Shown here one piece after another: positions 1 through 6,190 of a stretch of 6,190 bases of DNA (positions are counted from its first letter, which is position 1; every line of letters begins with the position of its first letter). The notes below the pieces were generated by a model. The model did not search any database, was not told where the DNA came from, and worked only from the letters and a program-made list of their open reading frames with translations. The DNA is from Caldilinea sp. (GTDB lineage: Bacteria > Chloroflexota > Anaerolineae > Caldilineales > Caldilineaceae): contig JAPLGY010000452.1 of the NCBI GenBank assembly GCA_026389955.1, positions 1 to 6,190 of the forward strand, read 5' to 3'. Both the position numbers and the translations under genes were made by a program.

Positions 1-633
1 GTCCTCTTTGCCACCATCATCGGCCTGGTGCTCTATTATGGCCCGCCACAGTGGGCCTATGTCGGTGTGCCGACCTACGTGGACTACTTTCGGGTCGGCC
101 CGCTGATCCTCCCGGCGACGATCGCCATCCTGTACTTGACCAGCAACGCAGTCAATTTCACCGATGGGCTGGACAGCCTGGCGGGCAGCACAAGTCTGGT
201 GGCCTTTGCCTGCTACGGAACGATCGCCTATCTGCAAAATCAGCTCTACCTGGCCATTTTTTGTTTTACATTGGCCGGGGCCTTGATGGGGTTTCTCTGG
301 TACAATGCCCACCCGGCACAGCTGATCATGGGGGATGCCGGCAGCCTGCCGCTCGGGGCCACCTTGGGGCTGGTCTCCATCATGACCGGCCAGTGGCTGC
401 TGCTCCCGGTCATCGGGCTGGTCTTTGCCGCCGAAGCCCTGAGCGTCATGGTCCAGGTCAGCTATTTCAAGCTCACCCGGCGGCTGTACGGACAGGGTCG
501 GCGCGTTTTTAAAATGGCCCCGCTCCACCACCATTTTGAATTGTTGGGGTGGAGCGAAATGCAGGTCAAAGAGCGGTTTTTTATTGCCTCCGTCCTCTCC
601 GGGATGTTGGGGGTGGCGTTGGCGTTGATCTGA
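1..633 (+). CDS. mraY: Phospho-N-acetylmuramoyl-pentapeptide-transferase MraY, C-terminal part (5' end outside window)
   Basis: MraY is an integral membrane enzyme that transfers phospho-MurNAc-pentapeptide from UDP to undecaprenyl phosphate, giving lipid I. The frame is open from base 1 and ends at TGA 631-633, so about 210 C-terminal residues of a usual 320-360 are present. The GTG at 28 lies inside the gene and is not its start. Numbering residues from base 1, three family signatures are visible. [14 protein letters not shown] carries the Mg-binding/catalytic aspartate region (first D of DGLD at 55). [10 protein letters not shown] carries the aspartate equivalent to E. coli D267 (at 112). 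[13 protein letters not shown] carries the HHH motif (176-178), which separates MraY from WecA-type relatives. Hydrophobic stretches between the motifs fit its membrane helices. DGLDS in place of the common DGLDG is a small variation. Gene order (murD next) supports the call. Confidence 0.97.
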   Translation, partial: VLFATIIGLVLYYGPPQWAYVGVPTYVDYFRVGPLILPATIAILYLTSNAVNFTDGLDSLAGSTSLVAFACYGTIAYLQNQLYLAIFCFTLAGALMGFLWYNAHPAQLIMGDAGSLPLGATLGLVSIMTGQWLLLPVIGLVFAAEALSVMVQVSYFKLTRRLYGQGRRVFKMAPLHHHFELLGWSEMQVKERFFIASVLSGMLGVALALI

Positions 634-634
634 A

Positions 635-654
635 CCGGCCAGAGAACGGGCCGG
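635..654 (+). other. Possible short hairpin in the mraY-murD gap
   Basis: CCGGCC at 635-640 is the exact reverse complement of GGCCGG at 649-654, with an 8-base loop. It sits directly after the mraY stop and 15 bases before the murD start. No T-run follows, so it does not look like an intrinsic terminator. It might stabilise or process the transcript, or be chance in GC-rich DNA. Confidence 0.25.
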
Positions 655-660
655 GCTGGG

Positions 661-666
661 AAGGGA
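661..666 (+). promoter_or_regulatory. Ribosome binding site of murD
   Basis: AAGGGA lies 3 bases before the ATG at 670 and follows a run of G. It is an acceptable Shine-Dalgarno sequence and supports this ATG as the start, which also places the MurD Rossmann-like strand right at the N-terminus. Confidence 0.6.
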
Positions 667-669
667 CAG

Positions 670-2187
670 ATGTCGTTTCAGGGATGGCGGATTGTGATAT
701 TGGGGATGGCCCGGCAGGGCACAGCCCTGGCCCGTTTTTTCGTGGCAGCCGGGGCACAGGTCACCCTGAGCGACACTGCCCCGCCAGAACGTCTGACCGC
801 CGAGCTGGAACGGCTGGGAACACTGCCTGTTCGACAGGTGCTGGGCGGACACCCGCTGGAACTGCTGGACGGGTGCGACCTGCTCTGTCTGAGCGGCGGC
901 GTGCCCGCACAGCTGCCGATCGTCCAGGAGGCGATCCGGAGGCAGATCCGCCTGAGCAACGACAGCCTGCTCACCCTGCAGATGGCGCGCCAGCGTGGGC
1001 TGGGGCCGATCCTGGCCATCACCGGCAGCAGCGGAAAAACGACGACGACAACGCTGGTCGGCGAGATGCTGGCCGCCAGCGGCCGGCGCACCCACGTCGG
1101 AGGGAACATCGGGACCCCGCTGATCGACCGGCTGGATCAGATCGCCGCCGGGGAGTGCATTGTGCTGGAGCTGAGCAGCTTTCAGCTGGAATTGTTTGAC
1201 GAGCGTTGGGCGTGGGGCCCAGTCGCAGGAGTCGGCCCGGACATCGCTGCACTCCTCAACCTCACCCCCAACCACCTGGACCGCCATGCCGGGATGGCAG
1301 CGTATGCGGCAGCCAAGTTCAACCTGCTGCGCTCTCTGCCGACCGACGGCACGCTGGTCTTGAGTGCCGAGGACGCGGTCACTCGGCGGGTTGCCAACGC
1401 CGACTGGCGGGCCAGCGACCCGCCACTGCCGTCGAGCTGGGGCGCAGCCACTCTGGACGCCCTGTTGGAAGAAATGGGCGGCCTGGCCACAGCAGGTCGC
1501 AGAAAACTGGTCCTGTTTCACCGCCAACAGCCGGTCGACCACGGAGCCTGGGGGAACGCTGGCCAACTTTTCTACCAAGGGCAGCCATTCTGCCAGCTGG
1601 CAGAGCTCAAAGTGCGCGGGGAACACAATGTGAGCAACCTGCTGGCCGCTGCGGCCATCAGCGGCGCCGCCGGGGCACCGCTGACAGCCATGCAGACGGT
1701 GGCACGCCGTTTCGCCGGGGTCCCACACCGCCTGGAAACCGTCGCAGAGGTCGCTGGCGTGCTCTGGGTCAACGACAGCATCGCCACCTCGCCTGAACGG
1801 GCGGTGGCGGGCATGCGCAGCTTTGAAAGCGGCCAAAGCCTGATTCTGCTGGCCGGCGGCAAGGACAAACAGCTGCCCTGGGATCGTTTCGCCGAGACAG
1901 CGCTCGAACATGTCGAGCTCCTGATCGGTTTTGGCGAGGCCGGCAGCATGGTGGTGCGCCAGGTCCAGGAGCGGGCTGCGTTCCTGCGCAAAACTGCCCC
2001 CAGCACGGCCATCGTCAGCCGACTGGACGAGGCAGTCGACCTGGCCGCACGCACGGCCAGACCCGGGACAGTCGTCCTGCTTTCCCCAGGGGGCACCAGC
2101 TACGACGCCTATCACGATTTTGCAGCGCGCGGCGAACATTTCCGCCGCCTGGTCGAAGAAGTCGCCGGAGGTCCGCGATGGGGGTGA
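670..2187 (+). CDS. murD: UDP-N-acetylmuramoyl-L-alanine--D-glutamate ligase MurD
   Basis: MurD is a cytoplasmic ATP-dependent ligase that adds D-Glu to UDP-MurNAc-L-Ala. The N-terminal domain starts with a nucleotide-binding-like strand ([14 protein letters not shown], from residue 6). The central ATPase domain has the P-loop TGSSGKTT (118-125, K123), [14 protein letters not shown] (E167, the Mg-ligand position) and NHLDRH (201-206). K216 in AAKFNLL matches the lysine that is carbamylated in E. coli MurD (K198). GEHN (317-320) leads into the C-terminal domain, which has [18 protein letters not shown] (368 on), GGKDK (K400 aligns with E. coli K348) and [15 protein letters not shown] (470-484), the substrate-binding loop. 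At 505 residues it is longer than the usual 440-460. Much of the excess is an apparent insertion of about 30 residues around 247-276 in the central domain. I371 replaces the lysine of the E. coli DSKATN motif, a variant seen in other phyla. The gene overlaps the ftsW start by 10 bases. Confidence 0.97.
   Translation: MSFQGWRIVILGMARQGTALARFFVAAGAQVTLSDTAPPERLTAELERLGTLPVRQVLGGHPLELLDGCDLLCLSGGVPAQLPIVQEAIRRQIRLSNDSLLTLQMARQRGLGPILAITGSSGKTTTTTLVGEMLAASGRRTHVGGNIGTPLIDRLDQIAAGECIVLELSSFQLELFDERWAWGPVAGVGPDIAALLNLTPNHLDRHAGMAAYAAAKFNLLRSLPTDGTLVLSAEDAVTRRVANADWRASDPPLPSSWGAATLDALLEEMGGLATAGRRKLVLFHRQQPVDHGAWGNAGQLFYQGQPFCQLAELKVRGEHNVSNLLAAAAISGAAGAPLTAMQTVARRFAGVPHRLETVAEVAGVLWVNDSIATSPERAVAGMRSFESGQSLILLAGGKDKQLPWDRFAETALEHVELLIGFGEAGSMVVRQVQERAAFLRKTAPSTAIVSRLDEAVDLAARTARPGTVVLLSPGGTSYDAYHDFAARGEHFRRLVEEVAGGPRWG
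2167..2172 (+). promoter_or_regulatory. Ribosome binding site of ftsW, inside murD
   Basis: GGAGGT is a near-perfect Shine-Dalgarno sequence, 5 bases before the ATG at 2178 and within the last codons of murD. It fixes the ftsW start and suggests coupled translation. A ribosome finishing murD at 2187 is already next to this site. Confidence 0.8.
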
Positions 2188-2440
2188 ACACAAAAACAGG
2201 CGAACGTCCGCAAGCTGTCCAAGGCCACTACGACTGGGGGCTGTTGACCGTTGTCACCTTGCTTTTGCTTTTGGGACTGGTGATGGTCTTCAGCGCCAGC
2301 TATCCGCGCGGGCTGGAAGGCTTTGACAACCCCTACTACTTTGTCGCACGCCAGTTTATCTGGCTGCTGGTGGGTGCCGTCGGGCTGGTCATCGCCGCAC
2401 GGATCCCCTACCTGCTCTGGAACCGCTGGAGCGTCCCGAT

Positions 2441-2452
2441 CATGGGAGCAAA
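2441..2452 (+). other. Deletion/frameshift junction in ftsW
   Basis: FtsW-like protein is read in frame 3 up to the M and G codons at 2442-2447, and in frame 2 from the serine codon 2447-2449 (SKG) onward. Restoring one frame needs missing sequence of length 3n+1 bases. About 145 bases would fit the roughly 48 residues expected from E. coli FtsW. The two flanks meet with no linker, insertion sequence or obvious repeat between them. Confidence 0.75.
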
Positions 2453-3166
2453 GGCCCACGCATTCGCCATGCAAGAGCCGGACTCCTCCCCTTCGGCGTG
2501 CTGATGGGAGTCGTGTCGGTGTTGATCGTGTTGCAGCCGGAGATCACCGTGGCGGTCCTGATCGTGGTGACCTCTGCCATCATGCTGTTTGTGGCAGGGG
2601 CCGACCTGAAACAGCTGACGGTGATCGGCGCAGTGGCCACCGCCACCTTCCTGCTCGTGGTCCAGTACACCGGCTACGCAGCCGAGCGCATCAGCCTCTA
2701 TCTGACTTGGATGGGCAACCCGGTCGCCAGCGAAGAATGGCAGGTGAGCCAGGGGGTCCAGGCGCTGATGCGCGGCGGACTCTTCGGGCGAGGGCTGGGC
2801 AACGGCCTGGCCCAACAGACCGGGTACCTGCCCCTGAGCTGGAGCGACAATATCTTTGGCGTGATCGGCGAAGAGCTCGGGCTGCTGGGCACCCTGTTCG
2901 TGCTCCTGCTTTTTTTGTTGCTGGCTTACCGTGGGCTGCGGATAGCGCTGCGCGCCCCAGACAATTTTGGCATGCTGCTGGCAACCGGGATCACGGCCAG
3001 CTTGCTCCTGCAGGCACTGCTGAACATGGCCGTGATCGTGGCGGTTTCCCCCCCGACCGGCATGACGCTGCCCTTTGTGAGCTATGGAGGCAGTTCCTTG
3101 GTGGCGTCGTTGGTCGGAATCGGAATTCTGCTCAACATCAGCCGGTTCGGTGTCTACCGCACTTTG

Positions 3167-3198
3167 CAGACAGGACAGCAGACAGGACAGCAGACAGG
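3167..3198 (+). repeat. 12-bp tandem repeat at the ftsW 3' end
   Basis: The unit CAGACAGGACAG occurs twice in full (3167-3178, 3179-3190), followed by eight matching bases (3191-3198). In the ftsW frame it reads QTGQQTGQQTG. A unit of 12 keeps the frame, so copy number could vary without breaking the gene. The repeat runs up to the murG ribosome binding site. Confidence 0.9.
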
Positions 3199-3206
3199 GA
3201 GAAGGG
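3197..3206 (+). promoter_or_regulatory. Ribosome binding site of murG
   Basis: The purine run GGGAGAAGGG ends 3 bases before the ATG at 3210. It supports this start over the upstream in-frame ATG at 3084, which lies deep in ftsW coding sequence and would add 42 unrelated residues before the MurG N-terminal strand. Confidence 0.65.
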
Positions 3207-3209
3207 CAG

Positions 3210-4487
3210 ATGAACGTGATGATCTCGGGCGGAGGGACCGGCGGCCACGTCTATCCGGCACTGGCCGTCGTCAGACAGCTCACAGCTTCCGGTCCGTCAC
3301 CGAACGCTTCCCCTGGGACACCGCCAAACACGAACAGCGCAGGCGTGCAGCCGGCAAATCGGCGCAGGAGCAAGAGTGACAGCAGAGCCGCCAGGCCGGC
3401 AGAACCGGTCCGGCTGCTCTGGATAGGGAGCCATGCTGGGATGGAAAAGGCACTGGTCGAACGGGCAGGCATCCCCTTTGCAGGGGTCAACACCGGGCAG
3501 CTGCGGGGTGGCAACCCGCTGAAGCTGCTGCGCAATCTGGGGCGGCTGCTGAGCGGGCTCCGCCAAAGTCTGGCGTGGGTCGATCGCTTTCAGCCAGATG
3601 TCTGTTTTGTCACAGGGGGCTATGTCTGCGGGCCTGTGACCCTCGCCTGCTGGCTGCGACGCAGACCGATCTTGATCTATCTGCCGGACATGACGCCAGG
3701 CTATGCGATCCGCCTGCTCAGCAACCTCGCGACGCGTGTGGCGATCAGCTACCCTGAGGTAGCCCGCTGGTTCGGCGGCGAAGCGCCCGCCGGCAAAGCC
3801 GTCGTGACCGGCTACCCGGTGCGCCAGGAAGTGGTGGCGGCCGCACAGGATCGAGGGGAGGCTCGCCGCCGGCTGGCTGCTGCGCTCGATACAACCTTTG
3901 CTGAACCAGATGGCAGCACGCTGCCGCTGCTGCTGGTGTGGGGAGGGTCGAGCGGAGCCAGGGCAATCAACCAGGCAACCTGGGCTGTCTTGCCCGATCT
4001 GCTGCCGCTGACCCAGGTGGTGCATGTCGTCGGCGAGCGAGACTGGGGGCTGTACGAAGGCTGGGCCGCCGAGCAGCCGCTCCCAGCGACCTTGCGGCAA
4101 CGCTACCACCCGGTCGCCTACCTGCACGAGGAGATGGCCCTGGCCCTGGCCGCTGCCAACCTCACCGTCGCCCGGGCAGGTGCCAGCATTCTGGGAGAAT
4201 TCCCCGTGGCCGGCGTGCCGGCGATCCTGGCGCCGCTGCACAGCGTCAACCAGCTGGACAACGCCTTGGCATTGGTGCGCCGTGGCGGGGCGATCATTGT
4301 AGAGGACGACCAGCTGCTGCAGCAGCTGGCACCCACGGTGGCGGGCCTGCTGGCCAACCCGGCCCGTCTGCATGCCATGGAAGACGCGCTGCGAACGATG
4401 GCAGCGCCAGACGCTGCTCGCCAGATCGCCGCAGAGCTGGCAGAGCTGGCCCGCAAAGCTGTGCGAGGCACCAAAAATGACTTTTGA
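3210..4487 (+). CDS. murG: UDP-GlcNAc--lipid I GlcNAc transferase MurG
   Basis: MurG is a GT-B glycosyltransferase on the inner face of the membrane that adds GlcNAc to lipid I, making lipid II. From the ATG at 3210 it has 425 residues (family usually 355-380). The N-terminal acceptor domain opens with MISGGGTGGHVYPALA (4-19), the glycine loop with the conserved histidine (H13). GMEKALVERAGIPF, VTGGYVCGP and YLPDMTPGYAIR follow; the last replaces the HEQNGIAG stretch of E. coli. The C-terminal UDP-GlcNAc domain has GGSSGARAINQ (G245 on, E. coli GGSQGA), VARAGASILGEF (E330, which aligns with the UDP-sugar-binding glutamate) and NQLDNAL (347-353). Residues about 29-65 are an insertion rich in Pro, Ser, Asn, Ala and Arg, probably disordered, between the first helix and the strand VRLLWIGS. 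It accounts for nearly all the extra length. The gene follows ftsW, as is common in dcw clusters, and overlaps the next gene by 11 bases. Confidence 0.96.
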   Translation: MNVMISGGGTGGHVYPALAVVRQLTASGPSPNASPGTPPNTNSAGVQPANRRRSKSDSRAARPAEPVRLLWIGSHAGMEKALVERAGIPFAGVNTGQLRGGNPLKLLRNLGRLLSGLRQSLAWVDRFQPDVCFVTGGYVCGPVTLACWLRRRPILIYLPDMTPGYAIRLLSNLATRVAISYPEVARWFGGEAPAGKAVVTGYPVRQEVVAAAQDRGEARRRLAAALDTTFAEPDGSTLPLLLVWGGSSGARAINQATWAVLPDLLPLTQVVHVVGERDWGLYEGWAAEQPLPATLRQRYHPVAYLHEEMALALAAANLTVARAGASILGEFPVAGVPAILAPLHSVNQLDNALALVRRGGAIIVEDDQLLQQLAPTVAGLLANPARLHAMEDALRTMAAPDAARQIAAELAELARKAVRGTKNDF

Positions 4488-5136
4488 ACTGCAGGGCATC
4501 CTGGCCTTCTTCCTCTATTTGATGTTTTTTGGCTGGATCGGCTGGCGGCGCGGGGAGGTCTCCGAGCTGATCCTTCTGGTGATGGTGTTGGGCGGCTGGC
4601 TGCTGCTGCAAGAGGCAGGTTCGGTGTTTGTAACGCTGACCAATTTTGTCGGCAAGTTTTTTGTCCTCATCCAGTCGGGCAGGCTGACGGGCGACGCTGC
4701 CGACGTGCTTTCCGCAGTCTCAGCAGCCCCCAACCTGATCACAAGCGCCAACCGAGAGGCGTTTCTCTTTCTGGTCTGGTGCGTGGTCGTGGCCCTCACC
4801 TTCGTCGTGACCAGCGACCCCAATCTGATGAGACTCGGCAAAAATCGGTGGCTGGGGCTGCTGCTCGGGCTCTTGAATGGAATCGTCTTTGCGGCCCTGC
4901 TGCTGCCGCTGCTGAGCGGCCTGCTGCCAGACGCTGCCCGGTGGGAGAGCAGCGAAGGGGCCCTGGCCGGGCTGACCACCCTGCTCGACCGCATGCTCGA
5001 CCTGCTGTGGGAAGGGCTGCTGGCGCTGCGCGATTGGCTAGGCATGCTGCCCACAACAGGCTGGCTGGTGCTCGTGACACTGCTGCTCATTTTGATTGCC
5101 TGGCCGATGCGGGGAAGCGCAGCGAGGAAGAAATAA
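4477..5136 (+). CDS. CvpA-like multi-pass membrane protein, first of a pair
   Basis: The function is unknown. The ATG at 4477 gives 219 residues, overlaps the murG end by 11 bases, and has GAGG 8 bases upstream. A longer in-frame start at 4372 would overlap murG by over 100 bases and is less likely. Hydrophobic helices are predicted near 6-23, 30-46, 95-112, 125-149 and 193-210. The tail SAARKK is basic, suggesting a cytoplasmic C-terminus. The N-terminal motif GWRRGEVSEL (22-31), between the first two helices, resembles the G-x-R-G-x-x-x-E-L pattern of the CvpA (colicin V production) family, a widespread membrane family. A second motif, GLLLGLLNG (127-135), recurs in the next gene. Residues 150-192 form an amphipathic, Leu-rich stretch before the last helix. 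The position between murG and murC suggests an envelope or division role, but this is inference. The CvpA assignment rests on motif and topology only. Confidence 0.75.
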   Translation: MTFELQGILAFFLYLMFFGWIGWRRGEVSELILLVMVLGGWLLLQEAGSVFVTLTNFVGKFFVLIQSGRLTGDAADVLSAVSAAPNLITSANREAFLFLVWCVVVALTFVVTSDPNLMRLGKNRWLGLLLGLLNGIVFAALLLPLLSGLLPDAARWESSEGALAGLTTLLDRMLDLLWEGLLALRDWLGMLPTTGWLVLVTLLLILIAWPMRGSAARKK

Positions 5137-5140
5137 CACA

Positions 5141-5674
5141 ATGGGGCCGATCGAGATCTTTTTCTTGACCGTGGTGCTGATCTTTGGGGTGATCGGGCTG
5201 GTGCGCGGGTCCGCGCGCGAGCTGGGCAACAGCATCATTTTGATGTTTGTGGTGACGATTCTGGGGCTGGCCGGCGAGCTGGGCTGGCTGGATCGCCTGG
5301 TGACACGGCTGGAAATTTTTGGCACCACCGAACAACAGGTGAGGGGTGCCTCCTTCGTGTTGATCAGCACCCTCTTTCTTCTGATCGTTCTGGCCAGCTA
5401 CCAGGGGCGCACCTTTGATTTTAGCAGCAGGCCGGCCACCGGTCTGTGGGCGACGCTCTCCGGGCTTTTGGCCGGGCTGCTCAACGGCTACCTCTGCGCC
5501 GGCACAGTCTGGCACTACGCCGACGTATACGCGTACCCGTTCAACGCGCTCTCTGGCCCGTTGACAGCGACCGGGCAGCGGCTGTTGGAACTGCTCCCCC
5601 AGGCAATTTTCCCAACCCCCATGCTGTGGGCGGTGCCCGCCACAGCGTTGCTGCTGGTGCGGATCCTCAAGTGA
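5141..5674 (+). CDS. CvpA-like multi-pass membrane protein, second of a pair
   Basis: The function is unknown. The ATG at 5141 follows the previous stop by 4 bases. GAGGAAG lies about 10 bases upstream, inside the end of the preceding gene, so translation is probably coupled. The protein has 177 residues with predicted helices near 3-21, 28-46, 70-87, 101-123 and 158-175, the same pattern as its neighbour. It carries [10 protein letters not shown] (19-28), which matches the CvpA-type motif well, and GLLAGLLNG (108-116), which lines up with GLLLGLLNG in the preceding protein. Motifs, helix order and adjacency suggest an old tandem duplication; the rest of the sequences have diverged. The soluble loop 47-69 is mixed-charge, and residues 124-157 form a mostly non-membrane segment before the last helix. 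A link to murein synthesis is inferred only from the operon. Confidence 0.75.
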   Translation: MGPIEIFFLTVVLIFGVIGLVRGSARELGNSIILMFVVTILGLAGELGWLDRLVTRLEIFGTTEQQVRGASFVLISTLFLLIVLASYQGRTFDFSSRPATGLWATLSGLLAGLLNGYLCAGTVWHYADVYAYPFNALSGPLTATGQRLLELLPQAIFPTPMLWAVPATALLLVRILK

Positions 5675-5684
5675 GAGAAGAAAA

Positions 5685-6190
5685 ATGAGTGAGAGTGCCG
5701 CCTGCTGGCAAACACGAATTGCAAAGCAAGACCCCTCGCTGCGCCTGCACCTGATCGGGGTAGGCGGAGCCGGGCTGAGCGCCATCGCGCGTGTCTTGTG
5801 CGAACTGGGGATGCAGGTCAGCGGCAGCGACCGCCAGCCCAGCGCGGCCACCGAACAGCTGGCCCGCCAGGGTGTGCAGATCTCGATCGGCCAACGTGCC
5901 GAGACACTGACGGCGCTCGCCCCCGATCAGCGCCCTGACCTCGTCCTGATCAGCAGCGCCGTCGACGCTGCCAACCCGGAACGTCGTGCCGCCGAAACAC
6001 TGGGGCTGCCGGTCGTCAAACGTGACCAGCTGCTGCCCGCTCTGCTGGCAGAGCGGCGGCTGATCGCAGTGGCGGGCACCCACGGCAAAACAACGACCAC
6101 TGCCATGATCGTGCAGATCCTGCGCAGCAACGGGATCGAATGCGGCTATATCGTCGGCGCAGAGGTGCCCGGCTACAGCAATGGGGCGGC
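5685..6190 (+). CDS. murC: UDP-N-acetylmuramate--L-alanine ligase MurC, N-terminal part (3' end outside window)
   Basis: MurC is the cytoplasmic ATP-dependent ligase that adds L-Ala to UDP-MurNAc, the first amino acid of the stem peptide. The ATG at 5685 follows the previous stop by 10 bases, with GAGAGAAG (5673-5680) as ribosome binding site. The frame is open to the window edge, giving 168 full codons of a usual 450-490. After a leader of about 19 residues comes the UDP-binding Rossmann loop [13 protein letters not shown] (23-35), then VSGSD and [15 protein letters not shown]. The central-domain P-loop GTHGKTTTT spans 131-139 (K135). GTHGKT is the form seen in MurC, as against TGSSGKT in MurD of this window. 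The last residues, [14 protein letters not shown], match the start of the UDP-MurNAc-binding loop region. Nothing seems unusual in the part visible. Confidence 0.96.
   Translation, partial: MSESAACWQTRIAKQDPSLRLHLIGVGGAGLSAIARVLCELGMQVSGSDRQPSAATEQLARQGVQISIGQRAETLTALAPDQRPDLVLISSAVDAANPERRAAETLGLPVVKRDQLLPALLAERRLIAVAGTHGKTTTTAMIVQILRSNGIECGYIVGAEVPGYSNGA

Larger units (their letters stand above)
2178..3379 (+). pseudogene. ftsW: Septal peptidoglycan polymerase FtsW (SEDS family), internally deleted and frameshifted
   Basis: FtsW polymerises lipid II into glycan strands at the septum with its partner class B PBP. The first part (ATG 2178, frame 3) encodes a short cytoplasmic tail, TM1 (about 20-40) and TM2 (about 55-77), ending in WNRWSVPIMG near base 2447. 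That frame then gives 18 unrelated residues and stops at 2504. The second part is in frame 2. It resumes at SKGPRIRHARAGLLPFGVL (from 2447) and keeps LQPEIT, GGLFGRGLGN, the polymerase aspartate in SWSDNIFGVIGEELG (D codon 2846-2848), and TLPFVSYGGSS near 3065-3097. Compared with E. coli FtsW recalled from memory, about 48 residues are missing at the junction: TM3, the GA-RW segment and the QPSE-type motif. No in-frame start with a Shine-Dalgarno sequence serves the second part. After ISRFGVYRTL the frame stays open to TGA 3377-3379, well inside murG, which is unusual. FtsW is normally essential, so an assembly error is as likely as a real lesion. Confidence 0.85.

Noticed and set aside
2441..2504. 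Programmed ribosomal frameshift in ftsW
   Set aside because: No slippery heptamer or downstream structure is evident, and a frameshift cannot restore the missing TM3-TM4 residues.
3084..3209. Upstream ATG start for murG at 3084
   Set aside because: It would add 42 residues read out of frame from ftsW, and the MurG N-terminal strand begins exactly at the ATG at 3210.
2323..3213. Plus-strand open frame of 296 codons across ftsW
   Set aside because: It is an alternate-frame shadow with Arg/Pro/Gly-rich composition. Only its stop at 3211-3213 is of interest, as discussed for the ftsW 3' end.
2498..3379. Treating the ftsW second part as a separate gene starting at GTG 2498
   Set aside because: No Shine-Dalgarno sequence precedes it, and FtsW-like sequence in this frame already begins upstream at 2447, so it is a fragment and not an independent gene.
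4310..4329. 20-bp perfect palindrome centred on CTGCAG
   Set aside because: It lies inside murG and is explained by alternating CAG and CTG codons for Gln and Leu. Nothing else suggests a binding site.
4438..4450. Short direct repeat GCAGAGCTGG
   Set aside because: It encodes the helical repeat AELAELA near the MurG C-terminus, ordinary codon repetition.
3297..4499. Long minus-strand open frame of 400 codons opposite murG
   Set aside because: It is an antisense shadow of murG in GC-rich DNA, shows no recognisable motifs and reads as Gln/Arg/His-rich sequence.
5087..5851. Minus-strand open frame of 254 codons
   Set aside because: It lies opposite the second CvpA-like gene and the murC start, both of which have clear coding evidence. 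It has no ribosome binding site or family motif.

Overview
The window is a stretch of a bacterial division and cell wall (dcw) gene cluster, all on the + strand. The order is mraY (3' part), murD, ftsW (damaged), murG, two small CvpA-like membrane protein genes, and murC (5' part). DNA and codon use are visibly GC-rich. The best guess for the host is a Chloroflexota bacterium, perhaps Anaerolineae or Caldilineae. That rests on recalled lineage features: a MurG that reads YLPDMTPG where proteobacterial MurG has an HEQN motif, and a MurD with a [10 protein letters not shown] motif. The taxonomic guess is an inference and no search was run.

Layout: mraY runs off the left edge and ends at 633. 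After 36 bases comes murD (670-2187). ftsW starts inside the end of murD (2178). murG starts at 3210 and overlaps the first membrane gene by 11 bases (4477). The second membrane gene starts at 5141 and murC at 5685, running off the right edge. The largest gap between genes is 36 bases and no terminator or internal promoter is evident, so this looks like one polycistronic transcript. No stretch over 300 bases lacks a gene.

How the genes work together: MurC and MurD add L-Ala and D-Glu to UDP-MurNAc in the cytoplasm. MraY loads the UDP-MurNAc-pentapeptide onto undecaprenyl phosphate to give lipid I. MurG adds GlcNAc to give lipid II. FtsW is the SEDS glycan polymerase that uses lipid II at the division septum. 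The two CvpA-like proteins have no assigned role; their position suggests a link to the envelope or to division.

The most striking feature is ftsW. Its N-terminal part (about 90 codons, with TM1-2) and its C-terminal part (from about TM5 on) are both well preserved but lie in different frames. The roughly 48 residues that should join them, with TM3, the GA-RW segment and the QPSE-type motif, are absent. Either the gene is really deleted or the assembly dropped about 145 bases. The 3' end of ftsW is also odd: its frame stays open 170 bases into murG, past a 12-bp tandem repeat. MurG carries a low-complexity insertion in about the same place. I see no mobile element, CRISPR array, RNA gene or clearly new multi-gene system; the paired CvpA-like genes are the nearest thing to an undescribed element.
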